Counted from the stretch's first letter, positions 25,328 through 35,008 are shown. The stretch is DNA of 35,526 bases from Prevotella aurantiaca JCM 15754 (GCF_000614025.1 NZ_BAKF01000025.1:1-35526), one strand, 5' to 3'. The notes: generated by a model not told the origin, from the sequence alone. Numbers and translations: made by a program.

Positions 25328-25945
25328 CTAAAAGCCTTTCATTTCTTCATCAAGCAACTTTATGCCTTTATCGGTACATATACCTCTTATATACAGTAAA
25401 ACAAAAGTTCTAAATATCTCTTTTATACTATATTTATGGTAAAGATAAGTGTTCATGATGAAGTGCCCCGAGGCATCAGCAAACGCATTAAATATTCCAA
25501 CGTTTAGATCAGGCAAGAAACAGCCTTCTTTAATACCACGTTCTATAAACGCATATACTTGTTCTCCATCGTGTCTCCGTTTATTCTTGATGTAGTTCAT
25601 TAACTTTGGATATTTCTCAAGGTCCTCTAAGAAAACAGGATTAATCTTGCTAAGTTCTTCCGTATGCAACTTAAACATGTGTATTACAATGTTAATGACA
25701 TTAGTTCCAGGTTTATCAAACTTTTCAACTCGTTCTAATTTACGCTTATCGTTGAGTACAACAACCTCGTAAAGTAAGTCTTCTTTATTTTGATAAATCT
25801 CGTAAAGCGTTCTCTTTGAAATCTTTAAATGCGTAGCAATATCATCCATTTTAACCTTACGAATGCCATGTTGGAAAAGCATAGTAGAAGCTAACTGGAG
25901 TATTTTAGCCTTTACTTCTTTCTTATATTCGTTTTCGATGACCAT
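25328..25945 (-). CDS. TetR/AcrR family transcriptional regulator
   Basis: A DNA-binding regulator of about 205 residues. The N-terminal three-helix TetR domain is clear: ILQLASTMLFQHGIRKVKMD, then the helix-turn-helix DIATHLKISKRTLYEIYQNK, then EDLLYEVV. The C-terminal half, the usual ligand and dimer part, has no recognisable subfamily mark. An in-frame ATG at 25972 would add nine residues, but it overlaps the -7 element of a consensus promoter (25970-26000), so I prefer ATG 25945. It is divergent from maeB, and a 16-bp palindrome in the shared region (26039-26054) is a natural operator candidate. TetR proteins usually repress themselves and a neighbour; which ligand it senses is unknown. 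Confidence 0.88.
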   Translation of the reverse strand: MVIENEYKKEVKAKILQLASTMLFQHGIRKVKMDDIATHLKISKRTLYEIYQNKEDLLYEVVVLNDKRKLERVEKFDKPGTNVINIVIHMFKLHTEELSKINPVFLEDLEKYPKLMNYIKNKRRHDGEQVYAFIERGIKEGCFLPDLNVGIFNAFADASGHFIMNTYLYHKYSIKEIFRTFVLLYIRGICTDKGIKLLDEEMKGF

Positions 25946-25969
25946 TGGGGAGGAACTTTTATTTATTGG

Positions 25970-26000
25970 CAAAATTACAAAAATAATATTATTGCCACAA
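25970..26000 (-). promoter_or_regulatory. Promoter of the TetR gene
   Basis: Minus strand: -33 TTG (26000-25998), 20 nt, -7 TAATTTTG (25977-25970). It fixes the likely start codon at 25945, leaving a leader of roughly 15-20 nt. Confidence 0.72.
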
Positions 26001-26022
26001 TCCTTTTATTGTTTTTATTTAT

Positions 26023-26030
26023 TATCTTTG
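26023..26030 (+). promoter_or_regulatory. -7 element of maeB
   Basis: TATCTTTG fits the -7 consensus, with no TTG at the normal spacing. A weak -33 fits a gene that depends on an activator or is regulated through the palindrome just downstream. Confidence 0.45.
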
Positions 26031-26038
26031 CATTTGTA

Positions 26039-26054
26039 CATTGTTTAAACAATG
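26039..26054. promoter_or_regulatory. 16-bp palindrome, candidate TetR operator
   Basis: CATTGTTTAAACAATG is a perfect palindrome directly after the maeB -7 element, at about +3 to +18 of the transcript. It lies between a TetR gene and the divergent maeB. A repressor bound here would block maeB. This reading is inference from symmetry and position. Confidence 0.5.
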
Positions 26055-26081
26055 ATTAAAATTTAGTTTTAAACGCTTATT

Positions 26082-28370
26082 ATGGTAAAGATAACAAAAG
26101 AGGCGGCGCTAAAATATCACGAGAATGGCCGCCCAGGAAAGATAGAAGTAACTCCCACAAAAGCTTATAGTACACAAACAGACTTGAGTCTTGCTTATTC
26201 GCCTGGCGTTGCATACCCATGTTTAGAGATTCAGGAAAACCCAGACAACGTTTATAAGTACACAGATAAGGGTAATCTTGTAGCTGTTATAACAAACGGA
26301 ACAGCTGTTCTCGGTCTGGGAAACATTGGTGCGATGAGCGGTAAGCCTGTGATGGAAGGTAAAGGATTGCTCTTTAAGATTTATGGTGGCATTGATGTTT
26401 TCGATATAGAGATTGACGAATCCGACCCAGATAAGTTCTGTGAAGCAGTTGAAAAGATAGCTCCAACATTTGGTGGTATCAATCTAGAAGATATAAAGGC
26501 TCCAGAATGTTTTGCAATTGAAGAACGATTGAAGCGCACATTGGATATTCCTGTGATGCACGACGACCAACATGGAACTGCCATTATATCTGCTGCAGGT
26601 CTTAAAAATGCGCTTGAAGTAGCCCGAAAAGACATTACAAAGGTCCGACTAGTGGTTAATGGCGCTGGCGCCGCAGCCATTTCGTGCACGAAACTATATA
26701 TGGCTTTAGGCTTAAAGAGGGAAAACATACTGATGTTAGACTCTCGTGGTGTCATTACAAACGACCGTCCAAATCTCACAGAGCAAAAGAAACTCTTTGC
26801 AACCGACCGCAAAGATGTGCACATATTAGAGGAAGCTATGGAGGGGGCAGATGTTTTTGTAGGACTCTCAAAGGGCAATATCCTTTCAAAAGAGATGATT
26901 CAGTCAATGAACAACAACCCCATCGTGTTCGCATTGGCAAATCCTGTTCCCGAAATCTCGTACGATGACGCAATAGCAGCACGTCCTGATGTAATTATGT
27001 CTACTGGTCGTTCCGACTATCCAAACCAAATTAACAATGTTATAGGTTTTCCTTACATCTTTCGTGGTGCCCTCGACGTACATGCAAAAGCTATCAATGA
27101 GGAGATGAAACTTGCTGCTGTGCATGCCATTGCAGCCCTAGCAAAGCAGCCTGTACCAGATATTGTAAACGAAGTTTACCATGTAAACGACCTAACATTC
27201 GGACCAAAGTATTTTATTCCTAAGCCTGTAGACCCACGATTGATAACGGTTGTAAGCGCAGCAGTAGCGAAGGCTGCTATGGATAGTGGTGTTGCAAGAA
27301 AACAAATAAAAGACTTTGAAGTTTACAAAGACAATCTGATGCAATTGCTTGGACAGGAAACAAAATTCACTCGCTACCTTCATGCAACAGCTGCACGGCA
27401 TCCACAGCGTGTAGTATTTGCAGAAGGAGTACATCAAAATATGCTAAAAGCTGCTGTACAGGCCAAGCAGGAAGGTATTTGTCAACCTATATTATTGGGG
27501 CATCCCGATCGTATTAAACGAGTAGCCAACCGTCTGAAGCTTGATTTAACAGGCATTGAACTCATTGATATGCGTGCTGATGAAGAGCAGAGACGCAGAG
27601 CTACATACGCAAAACACCTTGCCGAAAAGCGTGCACGTGAGGGTTACACCTTCGATGAGGCTTACGACAAAATGTACGAACGCAACTATTTCGGTATGTC
27701 AATGGTTGAAAACGGCGATGCTGATGCTATGATAACTGGTTTATACACTAAATATAGTGATACCATTAAGATTGCAAAAGATGTGATTGGAATTCGTCCT
27801 GAATACAAACACTTCGGTACAATGCACATTTTAAATACCAAACGAGGTATTTACTACATTGCCGACACATTGATAAATCGTAATCCTACCACTGAGGCAC
27901 TTATAGATATAACTCGTCTTGCACATCACTCTGTGAAGTTCTTTAATGACAAACCTATTATGGCAATGGTATCGTTCTCAAACTTTGGTAGCGATGAGAG
28001 AGGCTCGCCACAGCAGGTTCGAGAAGCAGTAGCTATGACGCAAGATAATCACCCAGACTGGTTGATTGATGGAGAGATGCAAATAAACTTTGCTTTAGAT
28101 AAGAAGTTACGCGATGAAAAATATCCTTTCACTCGCTTAAAAGGCAAAGATGTGAATACACTTATATTCCCAAACCTTGCTTCTGCTAATAGTGCATACA
28201 AGCTACTGCAAGGTTTTAGCCCAGAAACAGAGGTGATTGGACCTATCCAAATGGGATTAAATAAGTCTATTCACTTTACTGATTTTGAATGTTCTGTACG
28301 CGATATTGTAAACATCACAGCCGTTGCATCAATTGATGCCTATATTGAGAAGATTAAAAACAAACGATAA
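26082..28370 (+). CDS. maeB: NADP-dependent malic enzyme with phosphotransacetylase-like domain
   Basis: A 762-residue cytoplasmic enzyme that oxidatively decarboxylates malate to pyruvate with reduction of NADP (NAD use cannot be excluded). Malic enzyme domain, about 1-420: SLAYSPGVAYPCLEIQ, GNIGAMSGKPVMEGKG, KAPECFAIEERL, VMHDDQHGTAI, the nucleotide loop VVNGAGAAAISC, FVGLSKGN and ALANPVPEI. C-terminal domain, about 425-760, resembles phosphate acetyl/butyryltransferase (RVVFAEGVHQNMLKAA, ILLGHPDRIKRVA, MVSFSNFGSDERG). In E. coli MaeB this domain is regulatory rather than catalytic. Length and order match the MaeB family. It is followed by a strong terminator and may be controlled by the divergent TetR protein. 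Confidence 0.94.
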   Translation: MVKITKEAALKYHENGRPGKIEVTPTKAYSTQTDLSLAYSPGVAYPCLEIQENPDNVYKYTDKGNLVAVITNGTAVLGLGNIGAMSGKPVMEGKGLLFKIYGGIDVFDIEIDESDPDKFCEAVEKIAPTFGGINLEDIKAPECFAIEERLKRTLDIPVMHDDQHGTAIISAAGLKNALEVARKDITKVRLVVNGAGAAAISCTKLYMALGLKRENILMLDSRGVITNDRPNLTEQKKLFATDRKDVHILEEAMEGADVFVGLSKGNILSKEMIQSMNNNPIVFALANPVPEISYDDAIAARPDVIMSTGRSDYPNQINNVIGFPYIFRGALDVHAKAINEEMKLAAVHAIAALAKQPVPDIVNEVYHVNDLTFGPKYFIPKPVDPRLITVVSAAVAKAAMDSGVARKQIKDFEVYKDNLMQLLGQETKFTRYLHATAARHPQRVVFAEGVHQNMLKAAVQAKQEGICQPILLGHPDRIKRVANRLKLDLTGIELIDMRADEEQRRRATYAKHLAEKRAREGYTFDEAYDKMYERNYFGMSMVENGDADAMITGLYTKYSDTIKIAKDVIGIRPEYKHFGTMHILNTKRGIYYIADTLINRNPTTEALIDITRLAHHSVKFFNDKPIMAMVSFSNFGSDERGSPQQVREAVAMTQDNHPDWLIDGEMQINFALDKKLRDEKYPFTRLKGKDVNTLIFPNLASANSAYKLLQGFSPETEVIGPIQMGLNKSIHFTDFECSVRDIVNITAVASIDAYIEKIKNKR

Positions 28371-28401
28371 TTAGGTTAGAAAACCACATTATTATAATAA
28401 G

Positions 28402-28440
28402 AACGCCACCTTACATACGTCTGTAAGGTGGCGTTTATAT
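28402..28440 (+). terminator. Terminator after maeB
   Basis: AACGCCACCTTACA (28402-28415) pairs perfectly with 28422-28435 around a 6-nt loop, followed by TATAT. It lies 31 nt past the stop. Confidence 0.85.
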
Positions 28441-28631
28441 ACAGCTGGTTATGTAAAAAGCTTAGCAGTAGAAGCAGATATATAAAACTGAAAATATGCT
28501 ATTATAATTAGAAAAAAATGCTTTTATTTCTTACGTCATGAATTGAAACAGTACTAAAATAGTGTAAAGATCTATTCAAACGAATTGAACCACGTAATCA
28601 CCTTGTATCCAACGCTTTACAAAAGAGTCTA

Positions 28632-28690
28632 TTTTGCATTGTAATAGTGCCTGTTTTGCAAGGTAAAACAGGCACTATTACAATGCAAAA
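28632..28690. repeat. Exact 26-bp inverted repeat, intergenic
   Basis: 28632-28657 is exactly complementary to 28665-28690, with a 7-nt loop GCAAGGT. The outer parts carry TTTTGCATTG and CAATGCAAAA, the centre AGTGCCTG and CAGGCACT. There is no T-tract, so it is unlikely to be a simple terminator. Perfect symmetry of this length suggests a mobile or dispersed intergenic element. Confidence 0.75.
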
Positions 28691-28703
28691 CAAGCACAAT
28701 TAC

Positions 28704-28730
28704 AAAACGATAATACTATTATCGTTTTTT
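28704..28730 (-). terminator. Hairpin after the HAD hydrolase gene
   Basis: AAAACGATAAT (28704-28714) and ATTATCGTTTT (28718-28728) form an 11-bp stem with a 3-nt loop and a T-tract on either strand. On the minus strand it is 69 nt past the HAD stop. Confidence 0.65.
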
Positions 28731-28796
28731 ACGTGAACTTTTTTTACAAAATAAAACCAAGTATAGTAAAAATCTTTTCTCTATTAAAAGACGTAC

Positions 28797-29498
28797 TTAA
28801 AGATACTGCACGATATCTTTTATATTGTCTACAGTAACGAGATGATCGTGTTCGTACTCTTCAGCATGTTCGTGTTGCCACAACATTTTAGAAGGAATAT
28901 AGATAGCATAGCCACCTAACTCTAAGACTGGTGCTATATCTGAACGAAATGAATTGCCCACCATAACCAATTCTTGGATAGAGCAACCAAAACGTTTACA
29001 AAGCATTTCATACTCCTTTTGCGTCTTATCCGATACTACAACAATGACATCAAAGAAGGTTTCCAGGCCAGATCGCTTTAGTTTATTCTCTTGATCTAAC
29101 AGCTCTCCCTTTGTAAAGACCACCATTTTATAGTCTTTTCGTGCGTTCCTTAGTGTGTCTAACACAGTTCGTACACCCGCTAAAGGAATGGCAGGCATAT
29201 TCAACAAGCTTTTACTAAAATCTAAAATACGCCCTATTTTATCAGCTGGCAGCTTGCCATTGCTCATCGACACCGCATTCTCAATAAGAGAAAGCACGAA
29301 GGCTTTGCACCCATAACCCAATAAAGGCATATTTTTCGTTTCGGTTTTGAATAGCGCAGCAGAAACTTCTTCGGGGCTTCCGTAATCGCTCAAGATACTT
29401 TGATACTCCTTTTCAGCCGCTACGAAGTGCGATTGGCAGTCCCACAAGGTATCATCAGCATCGAAAGCAAGCAGTTTTATTTTGTCTTTTACAATCAT
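28797..29498 (-). CDS. HAD family hydrolase
   Basis: A 233-residue cytoplasmic HAD hydrolase. LLAFDADDTLWD gives motif I with Asp13 and Asp15; MVVFTKGE is motif II; the Lys in VVSDKTQKEY fits motif III; VMVGNSFRSDIAP is motif IV, with Asn/Ser in place of the common GDS but with the metal-binding Asp kept. A helical cap lies between motifs I and II. The DDTLWD signature and the overall order resemble YjjG-like or epoxide-hydrolase-like HAD phosphatases. Substrate cannot be told. It is divergent from oxyR. A -7-like TATTTTTG (29510-29503) ends only 4 nt before the ATG, so the message could be leaderless, or the real promoter is elsewhere. Confidence 0.82.
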   Translation of the reverse strand: MIVKDKIKLLAFDADDTLWDCQSHFVAAEKEYQSILSDYGSPEEVSAALFKTETKNMPLLGYGCKAFVLSLIENAVSMSNGKLPADKIGRILDFSKSLLNMPAIPLAGVRTVLDTLRNARKDYKMVVFTKGELLDQENKLKRSGLETFFDVIVVVSDKTQKEYEMLCKRFGCSIQELVMVGNSFRSDIAPVLELGGYAIYIPSKMLWQHEHAEEYEHDHLVTVDNIKDIVQYL

Positions 29499-29550
29499 TT
29501 CGCAAAAATAATAAATAAAAAACGAAAAACCTTCTACATTTATTATTTAC

Positions 29551-29584
29551 TTGAAAGGTCGTTAAAAAAAATATAGTATCTTTG
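29551..29584 (+). promoter_or_regulatory. Promoter of oxyR
   Basis: -7 TATCTTTG (29577-29584) is an exact match. The nearest TTG (29551-29553) is 23 nt upstream, longer than the 20 nt typical of this window. The start codon is 33 nt downstream. Confidence 0.55.
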
Positions 29585-29617
29585 TAATTCTAAAAGAATA
29601 AATCTCGTTCGACGTAT

Positions 29618-30543
29618 ATGACACTTCAACAATTAGAATATGTTATGGCTGTTTACCGATGCAAACATTTTGCAAAGGCAGCTGATTACTGCAACGTTAC
29701 ACAACCTACGCTAAGTTCAATGATTCAGAAATTAGAAGAGGAACTGGGCGTAAAAATATTCGATAGAAGCAAACAACCTATTAAACCGACTGCCGAAGGC
29801 ATGCTCATAATTGAACGGGCTTGGAAAATTCTAGTACGTGCGAAACAACTAAAAGAGGTTGTTCAAGAAGAGAAAAAATCGCTTTCAGGTAGTTTTCACG
29901 TTGCTGTACTACCCACAATAGCCCCTTACCTTATCCCACGATTCCTTCCACAGTTGATGAACGAGTACCCCGAACTGGATATTCGCGTTACGGAAATGAA
30001 GACGGAGGATATACACAAGGCACTAAAACATGGTGATATAGATGCTGGAATAGTTGCACAGGTGGAAGGACAGGAGGATTTTGACAGCCAACATCTTTAC
30101 TTTGAGAAGTTCTTCGTTTATGTATCGAAAGATGATGCCCTTTTCAACAACAAGGCTATTCGTACTATTGATTTAACTGGTGAATACCTTTGGCTACTTG
30201 ACGAAGGTCATTGCTTCCGCGAACAACTCGTAAAATTCTGTCATCTTAAGTCAGCTGCGAAAAGCAAAAAGGCTTATAATCTTGGTAGTATCGAGACTTT
30301 TATGCGTATAGTAGAAAGCGGAAAAGGAGTAACTTTCATACCAGAGCTTGCAATTGAACAGCTTACTGAAGTACAAAAAGAACTAGTACGTTCATTCGCC
30401 CACCCTATTCCTACACGCAATATCATTTTGCTCACACAGAAGAACTTCTTCGTACTTCGTTACGACAACTAGTTATAGAGAAGATTTGTGCATCTGTCCC
30501 TGCAGAGATGCTCCAAATAAACAAAATGCAACAGGCATTATAA
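29618..30543 (+). CDS. oxyR: OxyR, LysR-type peroxide regulator (frameshift near 3' end)
   Basis: A LysR-type activator. Residues 1-60 hold the winged helix-turn-helix (TLQQLEYVMAVYRCKHFAKA, DYCNVTQPTLSSMIQKLEEE). The effector domain contains the expected redox Cys pair region: DEGHCFREQLVKFC, with two Cys nine residues apart, matching the OxyR signature GHC-FR-Q---C. The uninterrupted frame ends at 30472 after LTQKNFFVLRYDN. Inserting one C near 30447 (TTC-TTC should read TTC-CTT-C) lets the family C-terminus continue as RTSLRQLVIEKICASVPAEM to a TAA at 30541-30543, giving 308 residues, the normal Bacteroides OxyR length. As written the last 24 residues are lost. Oxidised OxyR would turn on ahpCF, which lie 2 kb downstream with an OxyR-like site. 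Confidence 0.87.
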
Positions 30544-32188
<1,645 letters not shown>

Positions 32189-32210
32189 TATCTTCTTCGA
32201 AAAAATAAAT

Positions 32211-32248
32211 AAGGAGATGGACTATTTGTCCATCTCCTTGTTTTTTTT
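32211..32248 (+). terminator. Terminator after eno
   Basis: AAGGAGATGGAC (32211-32222) pairs perfectly with 32228-32239 around a 5-nt loop, followed by GTTTTTTTT: a textbook intrinsic terminator. Confidence 0.93.
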
Positions 32249-32353
32249 AATGATGGTATTTACAAGACATACGAACACTTATACTAAAAAATAGAACTCC
32301 CAACTTTTTCTAACACTTATAAAACACTAATAGCTAAGTATTTAAAAGACTAT

Positions 32354-32389
32354 ATAGATATTTTCAATTAGCCAATAGAAAATATCTGT
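32354..32389 (+). promoter_or_regulatory. Candidate OxyR site upstream of ahpC
   Basis: A perfect inverted repeat AGATATTTTC (32356-32365) and GAAAATATCT (32378-32387), 12 nt apart. The two overlapping 15-mers ATAGATATTTTCAAT (32354-32368) and ATAGAAAATATCTGT (32375-32389) each match 8 of 10 fixed positions of the E. coli OxyR half-site pair ATAGnTnnnAnCTAT, but are 6 nt apart instead of 7. The site touches the -33 box, the position expected for an activator. Confidence 0.55.
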
Positions 32390-32419
32390 TGTGCACTATT
32401 ATATATATGTTTACCTTTG
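32389..32419 (+). promoter_or_regulatory. Promoter of ahpC
   Basis: -33 TTG (32389-32391), 20 nt, -7 TACCTTTG (32412-32419). The leader to the ATG at 32524 is about 95 nt. Confidence 0.77.
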
Positions 32420-32523
32420 CAACATCAAGTTAAGATAAAAGATTTTAAAGTTCAAAATAATAATAACATTCAATTAGCTAATGGTACAAAACTGAAAGCT
32501 ATCGAAAACAAAACAACAGAAAT

Positions 32524-33090
32524 ATGGAAACAATTATCAATGCAGCAGCTCCTGAATTCAAGGTTCAGGCATTCCAAAATGGTGAGTTCAAAACAGTTTC
32601 AAGCGAAGATATCAAAGGCAAGTGGGCTATCTTCTTCTTCTATCCAGCTGACTTTACATTTGTTTGTCCTACAGAACTTGTAGACCTCGCAGACAAATAT
32701 GAAGAATTGAAGGGTATGGGTGTTGAAGTTTTCTCAGTAAGCTGTGATACTCATTTCGTACACAAAGCATGGGCAGATGCTTCAGATAGCATCAAGAAGA
32801 TTAAGTATACCATGCTAGCAGACCCTCTCGGTGTATTAGCAAAGGGCTTCGGTGTTTACATTGAAGAAGAAGGTATGGCTTATCGTGGTACATTCCTCGT
32901 AAACCCAGAGGGCAAGATTAAGTTAGCTGAAATGCAGGATAATTCTATCGGCCGTAACGCTGACGAACTTGTTCGTAAAGTTAAAGCTGCACAATTTGTA
33001 GCTTCTCACCCAGGAGAAGTTTGCCCTGCAAAATGGAACGAAGGTGCTGAGACCTTAAAACCAAGCATTGATCTCGTTGGTAAGATCTAA
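32524..33090 (+). CDS. ahpC: Alkyl hydroperoxide reductase subunit C (peroxiredoxin)
   Basis: A 188-residue typical 2-Cys peroxiredoxin that reduces hydrogen peroxide and organic hydroperoxides. Peroxidatic Cys48 lies in FYPADFTFVCPTEL; resolving Cys167 lies in GEVCPAKW; SVDTHF-like SCDTHFVHKAWADAS and GVYIEEEGMAYRGTFLVNPEG are AhpC family marks. Full length. It is first of the ahpCF pair, with ahpF 193 nt downstream behind a long imperfect hairpin, so ahpC is probably made in excess over ahpF. The OxyR-like repeat next to the promoter and oxyR nearby support induction by peroxide. Confidence 0.97.
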   Translation: METIINAAAPEFKVQAFQNGEFKTVSSEDIKGKWAIFFFYPADFTFVCPTELVDLADKYEELKGMGVEVFSVSCDTHFVHKAWADASDSIKKIKYTMLADPLGVLAKGFGVYIEEEGMAYRGTFLVNPEGKIKLAEMQDNSIGRNADELVRKVKAAQFVASHPGEVCPAKWNEGAETLKPSIDLVGKI

Positions 33091-33139
33091 GTAAAGAGCA
33101 GACAGAAAAGGTTTCTTTACTATACAAAACATTATGGAT

Positions 33140-33210
33140 AGTCTCTCACTCTCCTATTAGTCTTTCTCCTAAAGGACAAAAAGGCATAATAGGAAAGTAA
33201 GAGACTTTTT
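33140..33210 (+). terminator. Hairpin between ahpC and ahpF (attenuator-like)
   Basis: Paired segments AGTCTCT/AGAGACT (33140-33146, 33200-33206), ACT/AGT and CCTATTA/TAATAGG (33153-33159, 33187-33193) with small internal mismatches, then TTTTT (33206-33210). The position between two operon genes suggests partial termination or an mRNA end that protects ahpC. Confidence 0.65.
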
Positions 33211-33283
33211 AGTAAACAGCCGAAAAGGCAAAGATAATTGCATTCCAAAACAAATAAAAAAGATTAATTAAAAAAGCAAGAAT

Positions 33284-34843
33284 ATGTTAGATAAAAATAT
33301 ATTGGATCAAGTAAAAGGTGTATTTGCATCATTGAAATCGCAGATAACCTTTGTTGCTACAAGCCAAAAAGATGATGGAAAGAAAGGTGAGTTGCAAGAA
33401 TTTCTCAATGATATAGCTTCAACATCAGATAAATTGTCGGTTAGTTTCACTGAAAAAGAAGAAGCTCAGCTCAGTTTTAAACTACTTAAAGATGGCAACG
33501 AGACGGGCATAATGTTCCGTGGTATACCTAACGGACATGAATTTACATCGCTTCTTTTGGCTGTTATCAATACAGACGGACAAGGTAAAAACTTTCCCGA
33601 TGAAGCTATACAGCGCAGAATAAAATCCCTAAAGGGTAAAATTGAGCTTAAAACATATGTTTCTCTTACATGTACAAACTGCCCTGACGTTGTTCAAGCA
33701 CTTAATCTCATGTCGCTTATCAATCCTAACATCAAGCATGAAATGGTAGATGGCGGTATTTATCAGAAAGAAGTAAGCGACTTAAACATACAAGGAGTAC
33801 CAGCTGTATACTGCAACAATGAATCATTACATATCGGACGTGGTGATCTTGGCATTCTTTTGCAAGAGTTAGAAGACATGGTAGGTAGTGAAGCACTTGA
33901 AAACGAAGAGTCAATAGAGCGCGAATACGATGTGATTGTCGTAGGTGGAGGTCCAGCAGGAGCATCAGCTGCCATCTATTCTGCCCGTAAAGGTTTGAAA
34001 GTAGGATTAATAGCTGAACGAATTGGAGGACAAGTAAATGACACTACTGGCATTCAAAACCTTATCTCTGTGCCAAACACAAACGGAACACAGCTTGCTG
34101 CTGATTTGAAAGCGCATCTTTCAGATTACCCTATTGACCTTTTTGAACATAGAAAGGTTGCTGATGTAAGACTAGTAGATAAGATTAAGAGCATCAAAGT
34201 TAAGGGTGGTGAGATTTTTAAAGCCCCAGCAGTAATTATTGCAACTGGTGCGAACTGGCGCAGACTCAACGTTGGTGACGAAGCAAAATATATTGGACAT
34301 GGTGTACACTTCTGTCAACATTGCGACGGACCATTCTATAAAGGTAAAAATGTTGCTGTTATTGGTGGTGGTAATTCGGGTTTAGAAGCAGCTATCGACC
34401 TTGCAGGTATTTGCAACAATGTTATAGTATTTGAGTTTGGAGATACTCTTCGTGCTGATACCGTACTTCAGGAAAAAGCTAAACTAATTGAAAACATGAG
34501 TATTTACACTAATGCACAAACCACAAATGTAAAGGGTGATGGTACAAAATTGACAGCACTTACAGTTAAAAATCGTATAACTGAAGAAGAAAAAGACTAC
34601 GAATTTGATGGAGTTTTCGTTCAAATTGGCCTAGCAGCAAATAGTGATGCTTTCAAAGAAGTTTTAGAGCTGACACCACGCAACGAGATAAAGGTAGATG
34701 AATTCTGCCGTACTAACATTCAAGGTGTCTATGCTGCAGGTGATGTTTCTAATGTTCCGTATAAGCAAATCATTGTTGCTATGGGTGAAGGAGCAAAGGC
34801 AGCCTTATCAGCATTCGATGACCGCTTACGTGGAATTATATAA
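33284..34843 (+). CDS. ahpF: Alkyl hydroperoxide reductase subunit F
   Basis: A 519-residue FAD-containing disulfide reductase that passes electrons from NADH to AhpC. The N-terminal tandem thioredoxin-fold domain (about 1-200) has the AhpC-reducing pair Cys130/Cys133 (TCTNC). The FAD loop VIVVGGGPAGASAAIYSARKG starts near 218; the second redox pair Cys344/Cys347 is in HFCQHCDGP; the NADH loop AVIGGGNSGLEAAIDLAG follows; GVYAAGDVSNVPYKQI is the C-terminal FAD-contact motif. Length is as usual (about 520). It is translated from its own site after the 193-nt ahpC-ahpF gap. No separate promoter is evident, so expression probably relies on readthrough from ahpC. Confidence 0.96.
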   Translation: MLDKNILDQVKGVFASLKSQITFVATSQKDDGKKGELQEFLNDIASTSDKLSVSFTEKEEAQLSFKLLKDGNETGIMFRGIPNGHEFTSLLLAVINTDGQGKNFPDEAIQRRIKSLKGKIELKTYVSLTCTNCPDVVQALNLMSLINPNIKHEMVDGGIYQKEVSDLNIQGVPAVYCNNESLHIGRGDLGILLQELEDMVGSEALENEESIEREYDVIVVGGGPAGASAAIYSARKGLKVGLIAERIGGQVNDTTGIQNLISVPNTNGTQLAADLKAHLSDYPIDLFEHRKVADVRLVDKIKSIKVKGGEIFKAPAVIIATGANWRRLNVGDEAKYIGHGVHFCQHCDGPFYKGKNVAVIGGGNSGLEAAIDLAGICNNVIVFEFGDTLRADTVLQEKAKLIENMSIYTNAQTTNVKGDGTKLTALTVKNRITEEEKDYEFDGVFVQIGLAANSDAFKEVLELTPRNEIKVDEFCRTNIQGVYAAGDVSNVPYKQIIVAMGEGAKAALSAFDDRLRGII

Positions 34844-34887
34844 GAAAAGCTTGAGATAAAGTTATATTCAAAGGAAAAGATAAACTT

Positions 34888-34921
34888 GGGGAGAGTATTT
34901 GATATACTCTCCCTTTATTTT
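34888..34921 (+). terminator. Terminator after ahpF
   Basis: GGGAGAGTAT (34889-34898) pairs with ATACTCTCCC (34904-34913), extended by one G-U pair, followed by TTTATTTTTT. Confidence 0.9.
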
Positions 34922-35008
34922 TTCTATATAATAAGTTTTTCTTACTAAGTTATTATTACCTTCAAATGGTATATTTTTGCTACTTTAGTTTAAATTTCTA
35001 TCAAAATA

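Larger units (their letters stand above)
28371..28796. other. Intergenic region with three hairpins
   Basis: No gene in 426 nt between the 3' ends of maeB (+) and the HAD gene (-). It carries the maeB terminator (28402-28440), an exact 26-bp inverted repeat (28632-28690) and a terminator-like hairpin (28704-28730). The 190 nt between the first two show nothing recognisable. Confidence 0.65.
32189..32523. other. eno-ahpC intergenic region
   Basis: No gene in 335 nt. In order: the eno terminator (32211-32248), an AT-rich stretch, the inverted repeat resembling an OxyR site (32354-32389), the ahpC promoter (32389-32419) and an ahpC leader of about 95 nt. A chance open frame (32417-32683) overlaps ahpC in another frame. 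Confidence 0.65.

Noticed and set aside
26381..26878. 165-codon minus-strand frame opposite maeB
   Set aside because: Antisense shadow of the malic enzyme domain.
32417..32683. 88-codon plus-strand frame across the ahpC leader
   Set aside because: It overlaps ahpC in another frame and has no recognisable product; it begins inside the -7 box of the ahpC promoter.
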